From Opitutaceae bacterium (lineage in GTDB: Bacteria; Verrucomicrobiota; Verrucomicrobiia; Opitutales; Opitutaceae): a DNA stretch of 6,499 bases. Shown piece by piece: positions 1 through 5,796 of this stretch; the stretch's first letter is position 1; the number at the start of each line of letters is the position of its first letter. A model generated the notes under the pieces. That model searched no databases. It was given only the letters and a program-made list of their open reading frames with translations, and was not told the origin of the DNA. The position numbers and the translations under genes are program-made. The DNA is taken from NCBI GenBank assembly GCA_016763045.1, contig JAESUN010000078.1, positions 1 to 6,499 of the forward strand. Direction: 5' to 3'.

Positions 1-53
1 ATATCTTGTTGGGGTATTTATATGTATCCACTTTCTAGTAAGTGCTTATCATT

Positions 54-84
54 TTGACTCGCACTCAACTACCGATCCTATTTT
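54..84 (+). promoter_or_regulatory. Possible sigma70-type promoter of the enolase-superfamily gene
   Basis: TTGACT at 54-59 resembles a -35 box, and TATTTT at 79-84 is the nearest -10-like hexamer. The 19-base spacer is longer than the optimum. The T-rich stretch that follows (81-87) and the distance to the gene start at 115 fit a short leader. No operator palindrome is evident. The rest of 1-114 shows no gene that I can support. This is a pattern match only. Confidence 0.25.
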
Positions 85-114
85 TTTACTGTAAACTTTA
101 GAGGCCGCCGCATA

Positions 115-1299
115 GTGCCTGCCATGTCGTCCGCCGATCAGATTACAGACGTTAGTATTTATCACTGCACTCAGGCCATGTCTGTGAGCTATTCGACGGA
201 TACGCGGAACGCGATGGACGTCTTGGTGATCGAAATTTCGACGACGAACCATACGGGCTGGGGAGAGGTGTTTATGCCGCGGGTCGAGCCCCTGTGGAAC
301 TGGGCACGGCAAATCGCGCCGCGCTTGATTGGCGCGCGGGCTTCCGCACTCGATACTCTCCTGACGCAGTGGCCCACGGATCGACCCAAGATGAGTTTGG
401 CAGAATGCGGCACCTATTGTCATCCCGAGGTCGATTGCGTGGGCGAAGCCGTTTCCATCGCACTGCACGATCTGCACGCGCGACATGAAGGTGTGCGTTT
501 TTCCGATCTATTGGGCCATGTCGCCCGCACCGAAATACCGGGGATGCCTACGGTCACTCTGGGACCACTCGAGAGAATGATCACGGAAGCCGAGGATTGG
601 CACGCGCTTGGAGTTGGTCATCTTAAACTTAAACTATGCGGCCACGCCAAACGTGATGTGCAGATCGTGCAGGAAATCAGGAAAGCTCTCGGGCCGGGAA
701 TGGATCTCCAAGTAGATGCTAATGGAGCCTACAAAACGATATCTGCAGCGCAGCCCGTGATAGCTGCGCTCAACGAAGCGGACATCGCCGTGATCGAGGA
801 TCTGTTTCATATCGGCAACGAAGATTGTGTCCTCATCGCCCGTGAGCAATTGACCGGACGCACCATGCTCGACAAAGAATGCTACTGGCCTCACGTGAAA
901 CATTCATTGAGTGCCGGGCTCGTCGATATCATCAACCAGCATCCGCACAATCAAGGAAGCATGACCAATGCCTTGAAGATCGCTCACGCCGCCCAGACCG
1001 CCGGTGTGGATAACGCGATCGGCTCGTCCGGTATTCTCGGCATCCAAAATACTGCGTTTCTCCACCTCGCGGCCGTCACGGCATTGACCCGCCCATGTGA
1101 AGACATCGGTCTGCATGCATATTTTGATAACTCCGTAAAATCGCTGCAGCAGTTTGGCTCGCGGCCCACCATCCTACGTCATCCCGTGCCCATCGTTGAA
1201 GGAATACTCACCCTGCCTGAAGGCCCCGGCCTCGGGGTCGAGATCAGCCGCGAAGCATTGCAACACGTCACCGTGGAAACATACTCAGTCTCAGCGTAA
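115..1299 (+). CDS. Enolase-superfamily protein (mandelate racemase / muconate lactonizing enzyme family)
   Basis: A 394-residue cytoplasmic enzyme of the usual family length. These enzymes abstract a proton alpha to a carboxylate using Mg2+ and act as sugar-acid dehydratases, epimerases or cycloisomerases. Residues 1-140 form the capping domain and about 145-390 the TIM-like barrel. Visible landmarks are the KxK motif K171-L-K173, and metal ligands D201 (in VDANGAY), E228 (in VIEDL) and D253 (in LDKE). A GSSGILGIQNTAFLHLAA segment (303-320) matches the typical strand-7/8 region. The strand-6 position that carries Lys in the muconate-lactonizing type, or Asp in mandelate racemase, appears to be H276, so the substrate cannot be assigned. 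I chose GTG at 115 because GAGG at 101-104 lies 10 bases upstream; ATG at 124 is the alternative start. The gene is clearly richer in GC than everything downstream, which suggests a different origin or constraint. It is convergent with the response regulator and functionally unconnected as far as I can see. Confidence 0.9.
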   Translation: MPAMSSADQITDVSIYHCTQAMSVSYSTDTRNAMDVLVIEISTTNHTGWGEVFMPRVEPLWNWARQIAPRLIGARASALDTLLTQWPTDRPKMSLAECGTYCHPEVDCVGEAVSIALHDLHARHEGVRFSDLLGHVARTEIPGMPTVTLGPLERMITEAEDWHALGVGHLKLKLCGHAKRDVQIVQEIRKALGPGMDLQVDANGAYKTISAAQPVIAALNEADIAVIEDLFHIGNEDCVLIAREQLTGRTMLDKECYWPHVKHSLSAGLVDIINQHPHNQGSMTNALKIAHAAQTAGVDNAIGSSGILGIQNTAFLHLAAVTALTRPCEDIGLHAYFDNSVKSLQQFGSRPTILRHPVPIVEGILTLPEGPGLGVEISREALQHVTVETYSVSA

Positions 1300-1369
1300 C
1301 CGCACTGCGTCCCAACATAAACAGAAAATGATGGATTCTGATTTCAATTATTTTCTTCGAACATCAAAG

Positions 1370-1398
1370 CTAAGAGTCCGGCCTTTCCGGATTTTCAG
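1370..1398. terminator. Hairpin between convergent genes, possible bidirectional terminator
   Basis: A GC core, TCCGG (1377-1381) and CCGGA (1387-1391), flanks a 5-base loop. It extends outward through A-T and G-T pairs with one mismatch to C1370 and G1398. It sits in the 133-bp gap between the stop codons of the enolase-family gene (ends 1299) and the response regulator (ends 1433, opposite strand), where a shared terminator is expected. The U tract is short on the + strand (T1392-T1395, partly in the stem) and weak on the other, so efficiency is uncertain. Confidence 0.45.
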
Positions 1399-1432
1399 AG
1401 ACAGCTTGTTCTTACACAATTATTCGGTTGGC

Positions 1433-2134
1433 CTAATTTGAAATTAGCTTCTTGAACTTATTCAATTGATTTCGACTAAGAGGCAGTGAGATGGAGGGGC
1501 CGAGTTCAATGATATATTTGTGATCACCTATCTTTTCTAACTGGGTAAAGTATTTAAGGTTAATCAGATAGGATTTGTGGGTACGAATAAAGGTTGATGG
1601 GAGAATTTGCGAAAGCTTATGAAGAGTTTTGCAGTGGGTGAGACATTTGCCATTGTTTAGGTAAATTTCAGAATAGGAACCAGCGGCTTTTACATAAAGG
1701 ATATTTCCCAGATCAATTCGTTCAGTTTTGCCGCAAGTTCTGATAACCAGAAATTTTGTAACAGCTGTTGCCGGTGTCGCATCATCTTTTAAGCGATGGA
1801 AGGCGTGGGCCAATCTCTCTTTGCTAAAAGGTTTTGGTACAAAATCGAGAACGCCAAATTCAAAAGCTCGAATGGCCTGATCGCTATAGGCGGAAATAAT
1901 GATAGTATGGAAAGATTGGGAGGCGGTGTCTTCCAGTAGACCATATCCATCTTTACCGTGTAGATTCAGGTCGAGTAATAGCAGGTCGGGTGGAAATTTT
2001 TTGATTAGGTCCTGCGCCTCATCCAACGAGCCAGCACACTGTATATCTGTTATCTCGGTGTCGAGTATTTCGCGTGTAAGACGGATGATCCTGTTGGCAA
2101 CCGTTTTGGCATCTTCTACGATAAGTATGCGCAT
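1433..2134 (-). CDS. LytTR-family two-component response regulator
   Basis: A 233-residue cytoplasmic transcription factor with an N-terminal receiver and C-terminal LytTR DNA-binding domain. Numbering the upstream TTG as residue 1, the receiver (about 3-120) shows the acidic pair E8-D9, the phospho-acceptor D56 at the end of DLLLLD, S82 in IISAYS, and K102 in PKPF. The LytTR domain (about 129-232) shows the hallmark FIRTHKSYLIN (183-193), the ILYVKAAGSYSEIYL strand region, and SLPLSRN near the end. LytTR proteins bind paired direct repeats through a beta fold. Start: the frame also contains TTG at 2137, but ATG at 2134 gives the standard MRILIVEDA beginning. I see no clear ribosome binding site, and the sensor stop codon lies only 12 bases upstream, so translation probably depends on read-out from the sensor mRNA. 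All key receiver residues are present. The regulator looks intact even though its sensor gene is interrupted. Confidence 0.95.
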   Translation of the reverse strand: MRILIVEDAKTVANRIIRLTREILDTEITDIQCAGSLDEAQDLIKKFPPDLLLLDLNLHGKDGYGLLEDTASQSFHTIIISAYSDQAIRAFEFGVLDFVPKPFSKERLAHAFHRLKDDATPATAVTKFLVIRTCGKTERIDLGNILYVKAAGSYSEIYLNNGKCLTHCKTLHKLSQILPSTFIRTHKSYLINLKYFTQLEKIGDHKYIIELGPSISLPLSRNQLNKFKKLISN

Positions 2135-2146
2135 CAATCTAGAATG

Positions 2147-3355
2147 TTATGTAGTGATGATGACAGTCTTCCATCCCTCTTCACAAGGTCCATGTTGGAA
2201 ACTCCAGTTGCCACGAAAACTTTCTTCAAGACGTGCTTTGACGTAAGCGAGACCGGTCCCAGTCTTGCCTGATTCGTATTCTACGTTTTTATCTTGTTCA
2301 ATATTCTCTCGAGGGACGATCAACGTATAACGTTTGCTTTCTTTGAATTCCTTTTTTGTGAGAAAAAAGGTCGTTGTATCAGATGAATACTCATTGTGGG
2401 TGATGCCGTTTTCGATCAATGTGTGAAAAAGTAGCGGAGGCACTTGGTCGGTATTTTCGAAACCACTGACATCGAGTCTATACTGGGTCTTCTGCTGAAA
2501 ACTCATGATTTCCATGAATGAGCGACAGGTTTCAATTTCTTTTGAAATGGGAATCAGAGTTTGGTCAGCCACTTCTGAGAGGATTCGGAATTCACGCGCC
2601 AAGGCATCAACAAACCTTGAACCAACTGTTGGATCTGTCTCAAACCACTCCATCAAAGCAGTCAATGTGTTCATGAGAAAATGAGGTTGAATCTTACTCT
2701 TTAACAGCTCTGCTTGCAGTCTGGATTTATTTGCTTCCAGTTGGGCATTATCCTGGATGACTTTTTCACGACTTCTGCGTTCTTGGCGCATTTGCCAGGT
2801 TAGGGAAACAAGAAGGCAGAGAATGAGGGCTAAAAAACCGAAAGTGTAAGGGATGATTTTCCCTTCTCTGTTTAGCGTGTTTTCTAAATAGACCAAAGTG
2901 TAGCAGGATATCCCAATCATGCTCAAAACACTACCTCTGGACTTTTTTAAGAGAGCACAGATTGAAATGATGAAGGATATGATAACGCTTCCACCGAGCA
3001 TATAGAGTGCACGATTTATAGGAAATGGATCGAGAAACCATGAAATAACTACCATGCCCATTAGAAGGAAACTCCATCTATATTTGTGGGAGAATTCAAA
3101 GCGTTGAAGGAGAAAAGCAGGAAGCAATAGGCTCAAGACATAATAGTTGACGGTGCTTGCCCAGATGGAGAAAGAATACCAATCATAGGTGTAGCGATAG
3201 AAAAGGCGCAACCAGTCATTCCAGAAAGGCAAGGATTCACTCAGACAGAGTAAGCTGAAAAGAAGGAAAGCCACCTTGCGTTCATAGAAAATATAAAGAA
3301 GCAGGTAAAAAAGGGCGATGACCAACAATGTCCCGTGAGGGAGAGTTGTTTTCAT
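2147..3355 (-). CDS. C-terminal part of the sensor kinase: seven transmembrane segments plus LytS-type kinase
   Basis: A 402-residue open frame beginning at ATG 3355. Seven hydrophobic segments lie at about 8-24, 27-45, 60-85, 94-110, 116-137, 142-158 and 168-188. A charged helix (190-220) leads to the His-kinase motif KIQPHFLMNTL (221-231), with H225 the likely autophosphorylation site. The N box reads LIENGITHN (313-321), keeping E315, N316 and H320. The G2 region is GTGLAYVKARL (366-376). The G1 box, normally DxGxG, is not recognisable; the corresponding stretch is VPRENIEQ (347-354). The segment could be expressed by re-initiation, since AGGA sits three bases before this ATG, although that spacing is short. 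It would then be a 7TM kinase without the external sensing domain. It lies 12 bp upstream of the LytTR gene and is surely its partner. Confidence 0.8.
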   Translation of the reverse strand: MKTTLPHGTLLVIALFYLLLYIFYERKVAFLLFSLLCLSESLPFWNDWLRLFYRYTYDWYSFSIWASTVNYYVLSLLLPAFLLQRFEFSHKYRWSFLLMGMVVISWFLDPFPINRALYMLGGSVIISFIISICALLKKSRGSVLSMIGISCYTLVYLENTLNREGKIIPYTFGFLALILCLLVSLTWQMRQERRSREKVIQDNAQLEANKSRLQAELLKSKIQPHFLMNTLTALMEWFETDPTVGSRFVDALAREFRILSEVADQTLIPISKEIETCRSFMEIMSFQQKTQYRLDVSGFENTDQVPPLLFHTLIENGITHNEYSSDTTTFFLTKKEFKESKRYTLIVPRENIEQDKNVEYESGKTGTGLAYVKARLEESFRGNWSFQHGPCEEGWKTVIITT

Positions 3356-3598
3356 GAGTCCTAGTTGGTAATGGGAGGACTGTGTTTCGTAATCGTGAAA
3401 AGATATGGTTGGGTAGAGCGAGGCATGAGGTCCTCTATAGTTGCTTGAAATTCGAAGAGTCAGCTGATGGGGCTCGCCGAGTGTATAAAGTGAATCGGGG
3501 ATAACGACACTGTTTATGAGTCGCCCAGGTTGCTCCTCTTCTGCAATAGGAGCGGGTTGGCCACTGCTTATCAGGAGATGACCATCCCAATAGAGATC

Positions 3599-3967
3599 TT
3601 AAGCTCCATTCAGCACAATGAGTAGCATTTTGGAACGCAATGGATGAGCATCAGATTCTATCGTAATTTTGTGTCTTAACCAATAAATACCCTTTGCTTG
3701 TTTGATTAAAGAGCCCAGAGGAGTCATTGGGGAATCTTTGACCCAGGAAGAATCATCCCATTTCGGATCAGCCCAACGGACATTATCTCCCGATTTGAAG
3801 GTAATTTCGAAAAAAGAATAGTGAGGTATGTAGTCCTTTTTTGAGGGTTCCGAGAGATAAACACTCAAGACTACCAGAATCAAAATGGTGGCGGCAATGC
3901 CTACTACCGCCCATGGCAGAATGGTCTTAAGTATTTTTTGCATGGCTTTTTTATGAGGTAAAAACAT
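3599..3967 (-). CDS. N-terminal fragment of the sensor kinase: membrane anchor and half a sensor domain
   Basis: The 122-residue open part before the internal stop. A basic N-terminus (HKK, then KILK) precedes a hydrophobic segment at about 18-38 (start of PWAVVGIAATILILVV), which would be an uncleaved signal anchor or signal peptide. The external part has WADPKWDDSSW (65-75) followed by GIYWLRHKITI (93-103). This W..P.wdDs.W...g.yWlR pattern is characteristic of the galactose-binding-like/DISMED-type domains in front of bacterial 7TM sensors. The protein ends at LNGA, in the middle of a beta strand, so by itself it is unlikely to fold. M9 (ATG at 3943) is an alternative start; neither start has a visible Shine-Dalgarno. 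A -10-like TATAAG on the minus strand (3985-3980) lies just upstream. Confidence 0.6.
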   Translation of the reverse strand: MFLPHKKAMQKILKTILPWAVVGIAATILILVVLSVYLSEPSKKDYIPHYSFFEITFKSGDNVRWADPKWDDSSWVKDSPMTPLGSLIKQAKGIYWLRHKITIESDAHPLRSKMLLIVLNGA

Positions 3968-4001
3968 GACAGCGTCATTCTTATAATTCGGCTATTCATC
4001 A

Positions 4002-4021
4002 AATGAATGGGACATTTCATT
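4002..4021. repeat. Inverted repeat upstream of the sensor-kinase start
   Basis: Perfect 6-base arms, AATGAA and TTCATT, are separated by 8 bases. The repeat lies 35 bases from the sensor ATG on the minus strand. It could be an operator or a leader hairpin, but arms this short in AT-rich DNA can also arise by chance. LytTR sites are usually direct rather than inverted repeats, so it is not an obvious self-regulation site. Confidence 0.25.
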
Positions 4022-4130
4022 GGCATGCCCTTGCCTTGTAGGAAGTATTTATGGTACGCTTACAAATTATTTTAAGTTACGGAAAGAGTTAAATAGGGGC
4101 TCCTAGGAATAGGGTTTTTATGAGTAAAGT

Positions 4131-4243
4131 AGCTTTTTGAGATGAAAGACCGAGTGACCTGTAATCTGACTGTTCGTGAACTAACCAGGATAAATATTGA
4201 AATGGCTCTTGAGTATCTGAGGAACCTATAATCTATAGTATTT
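4131..4243 (+). repeat. Shared upstream block, copy 1 (before first secreted paralog)
   Basis: Related to 5584-5691. The best part, 4160-4216 against 5609-5665, aligns without gaps, with 38 of 57 bases identical by hand count. Both copies contain CTGT-N7-CTGTTCG, then TTGAGTATC, then TAGTATTT, in the same order and nearly the same spacing. Possible promoter elements are TTGAGT (4209-4214) and TATAGT (4234-4239) with a 19-base spacer. Because the block precedes both paralogs, it probably moved with the duplication. It may be the promoter or regulatory region, or the relic of an older gene on the other strand. Confidence 0.55.
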
Positions 4244-4394
4244 TATAAGAAAATTAATGAAGCATTATACTTATTCTGTCTGGCCTTCTTTATGTAAGCT
4301 TTATCGATTTTTATATATAGCACCACAAAGGTGAGTTAACTTCGGTTATCTTATCAATCTTTCAAAAACCAATTTGTCAGCGAATAAACATTCA

Positions 4395-5417
4395 GTGAAA
4401 ACGAGCTCAAAATCACATCCAGTGACGGTTGTTCATGTTCTCGCGTTTGTTTGTGTTCTTTTTTTGGATATGAGTTTTCCGATTTCTGCTTATACAGAAG
4501 AAAGGCAATCCGGGGATGGCACTGATAAAGCGCACCATTCATATATTCCGATTGTTTTTTACAAGAACGGATTTTACCCGATTGTGAGTGTAAAGAACAA
4601 GAAACCGGTTATCAACGTTGATGGCCAATTGGTTTCAGTTAAGAAAGATACCAAAGTCTTTTTCTCTGCCAGTGATTCTAATGTGTCGCCCACTATTAAA
4701 ACAGGGAGGCTCAGACAGGATGTTAAACCTGATCTTTCCTCAATGAGGAGGTTAGAGGGATTCACTAAAACGATTGTTCCTGTATCGTCACCAGAGACTG
4801 AGACCATAACACAATACGATGATAAATGGTCGATGTGGGAAGAGGTTGTGCCAATAAGTGGTCCTTTAGAGAATGCGTATGGGGTATTTATTATGTACAG
4901 TGATCAGGGTGTGGCTGACCTTCATTGGAGAAATCTCAGAGATACTCCTGAGGGAAAAAAATTGTCTGTGAAAATACCCTATCCAATTAGGAAGACTCTC
5001 AGGAAACATAAAAAACAGCGATATCTCTTGTTGGTATTTAAGGATGGAGAAGAATTGGTTCCCGTAGACCACTCTCAGCGGGAAAATTTGCTCAAATGGA
5101 TTGAGGTTTTATCGATGGCGCAGATTACTGGTTTATATACTAAGGTGACACCGGAGGACGAAGTGAATCCGTCTCTTTTTTTCGGACTTAAATTTAATCT
5201 AGATAAGTCAGACTACAAACTGCTCGAGGGGAAGGTGATCCCTGTGAATGTGACGATCGATAAAATGGGGATGATTTCTGATGTAACTATAGATGTGAAT
5301 ATCTCCGATTCGATCTCTGATGAAATATTGGATACAGTACGCCTGTGGAAATTTTTCCCAGCAAAAAGAGATGGCAAGCTGGCAGAACAGGAAGTTATCA
5401 TAACGTTGCAGTTTTAA
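4395..5417 (+). CDS. Secreted protein of unknown function with C-terminal TonB_C-like domain (first paralog)
   Basis: 340 residues from GTG 4395. The frame is open back to TTG 4374. I prefer the GTG because the next paralog begins with ATG at the equivalent position, and MKTSSKS aligns with its MKMNSKS. A signal peptide is clear: basic start, hydrophobic core at about 10-24, likely cleavage after FPISA (A32). The N-terminal part has a beta-rich segment with GFYPIVSV and VINVDGQLVSVKK. The middle has YGVFIMYSDQG, a WRN motif, and RYLLLVFKDGEELVP. The C-terminal 60 residues (about 280-340) end in LWKFFPAKRDGKLAEQEVI then ITLQF, which fits the TonB C-terminal pattern (WkF.PA..dG.pv...v.v.f.F). 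It lacks the N-terminal membrane anchor and Pro-rich spacer of a true TonB, so energy transduction is not implied. About 39 residues (about 105-143) are absent from the paralog. No Shine-Dalgarno is visible. It is divergent from the sensor-kinase gene. I do not recognise the N-terminal domain. Confidence 0.85.
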   Translation: MKTSSKSHPVTVVHVLAFVCVLFLDMSFPISAYTEERQSGDGTDKAHHSYIPIVFYKNGFYPIVSVKNKKPVINVDGQLVSVKKDTKVFFSASDSNVSPTIKTGRLRQDVKPDLSSMRRLEGFTKTIVPVSSPETETITQYDDKWSMWEEVVPISGPLENAYGVFIMYSDQGVADLHWRNLRDTPEGKKLSVKIPYPIRKTLRKHKKQRYLLLVFKDGEELVPVDHSQRENLLKWIEVLSMAQITGLYTKVTPEDEVNPSLFFGLKFNLDKSDYKLLEGKVIPVNVTIDKMGMISDVTIDVNISDSISDEILDTVRLWKFFPAKRDGKLAEQEVIITLQF

Positions 5418-5571
5418 GGAATTTCAATCAAATGCTGGAGGGCCAGTGGCGATTGAGTCTAAACGGGAAAATGATATTGAGGCTTCGCTTTACTCATGGA
5501 ATGCGATGGCCAAGTGGAATCGCAATTTTTTGGAAATCTCCGTGGAGGTTCCATCTGAAATAAGGCTTTAG
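5404..5571 (+). other. Orphan open frame after the first paralog, possible gene remnant
   Basis: After the stop of the first paralog, a different frame stays open from a TAA at 5401 to a TAG at 5569. It reads through IESKRENDIEASLYSWNAM and then AKWNRNFLEISVEVPSEIRL. The composition looks protein-like (amphipathic, evenly used residues), but there is no ATG near the start and the first part overlaps the paralog's end. It could be the tail of a decayed gene left between the duplicated units, or chance. I cannot assign a family. Confidence 0.25.
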
Positions 5572-5583
5572 TAGGTTGAAAAG

Positions 5584-5691
5584 AGCTTTAAGAGAAAGAG
5601 CGAGACCCTGTTTTTTGGCTGTTCGCAAAATAAATGGGATGTTTCCTGAAGTGATTATTGAGTATCCGAAAATCAATATCATGTAGTATTT
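5584..5691 (+). repeat. Shared upstream block, copy 2 (before second secreted paralog)
   Basis: Counterpart of 4131-4243, with the same ordered landmarks: GCTTT, GAAAGA.CGAG, CCTGT, CTGTTCG, TTGAGTATC and TAGTATTT. Promoter-like elements are TTGAGT (5658-5663) and TGTAGT (5683-5688) with the same 19-base spacer as copy 1. It ends about 105 bases before the second start, against about 150 in copy 1, so the leader between block and gene has diverged in length. On the minus strand an open stretch without a start codon runs from 5746 to 5588 through this block and contains HPIYFANSQKTGSRSFS. The remainder of the 379-base gap after the first paralog holds the orphan frame listed separately and nothing else I can support. 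Confidence 0.55.
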
Positions 5692-5796
5692 CTACGAGAC
5701 AGTTAGCGAAATACTCATGAGAAAAGACTGCCCTGAATTCGGTGACCTAATCAAGTGATGGATTCATCAATAAATACTTCAGAAAATAACCTCCTA

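Larger units (their letters stand above)
2147..3967 (-). pseudogene. 7TM sensor histidine kinase (LytS/YehU type) interrupted by one in-frame TAA
   Basis: Reading from ATG 3967 down to TAA 2147 gives 606 sense-or-stop codons in one frame with a single internal stop, TAA at 3601-3599 (codon 123). Frame continuity is exact: the stop and the downstream ATG at 3355 are 246 bases apart. Domain order is: N-terminal membrane anchor (about 18-39), extracytoplasmic beta-rich domain (about 50-200), seven hydrophobic segments (about 212-392), linker helix (about 394-424), His-kinase domain with phospho-acceptor H429, and ATPase domain with the N box around codon 520. The 81 codons after the stop (beginning DLYWDGHLL and containing HQLTLRISSNY) plainly continue the sensor domain. 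This matches the 7TMR-DISM-like architecture of outer-face ligand sensing coupled to a LytS-type kinase. The gene is followed after 12 bp by its LytTR partner. The stop may be a real nonsense mutation, a sequencing error (TAT or TAC would give Tyr), or a tolerated split. I am confident of the single ancestral frame and unsure of current function. Confidence 0.85.
3968..4394. other. Divergent intergenic region between sensor gene and first secreted-protein gene
   Basis: No gene is supported here. It must hold the promoters of the minus-strand sensor/regulator operon and of the plus-strand secreted-protein gene. It contains an inverted repeat, AATGAA (4002-4007) with TTCATT (4016-4021), about 35 bases upstream of the sensor start. 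It also contains a block at 4131-4243 that recurs upstream of the second paralog. A 29-codon open frame starting at ATG 4142 lies inside that block, but its differences from the second copy do not look protein-constrained in that frame. Confidence 0.6.

Noticed and set aside
49..1172. Several minus-strand open frames across the enolase-family gene
   Set aside because: They are overlapping shadows in a GC-rich coding region, low in recognisable motifs, while the plus-strand frame carries a full set of family motifs.
2135..2137. TTG at 2137 as the start of the response regulator
   Set aside because: The next codon is ATG and gives the usual MRILIVED start of receiver domains.
4142..4231. A 29-codon ORF starting with ATG upstream of the first paralog
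   Set aside because: In the related block before the second paralog the ATG is not conserved, a one-base indel breaks the frame upstream, and differences concentrate at first codon positions, unlike a conserved peptide in this frame.
4227..4232. Perfect TATAAT as the -10 box of the first paralog
   Set aside because: It lies only 12 bases after TTGAGT and is not conserved in the second upstream block; the TATAGT just downstream is conserved in position. It could still be active with another -35.
4374..4394. TTG at 4374 as the start of the first secreted protein
   Set aside because: It adds seven residues with no counterpart in the second paralog; GTG at 4395 aligns with that gene's ATG and gives a normal signal peptide.
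4354..5401. Minus-strand open frames across the first secreted-protein gene
   Set aside because: All are short and overlap a plus-strand gene supported by its paralog; none has a recognisable domain.
5533..5554. Hairpin around GGAAATCTCC / GGAGGTTCC as a terminator
   Set aside because: The T run precedes the stem on the + strand and an A run follows it on the minus strand, so neither orientation forms an intrinsic terminator; the stem also has mismatches.
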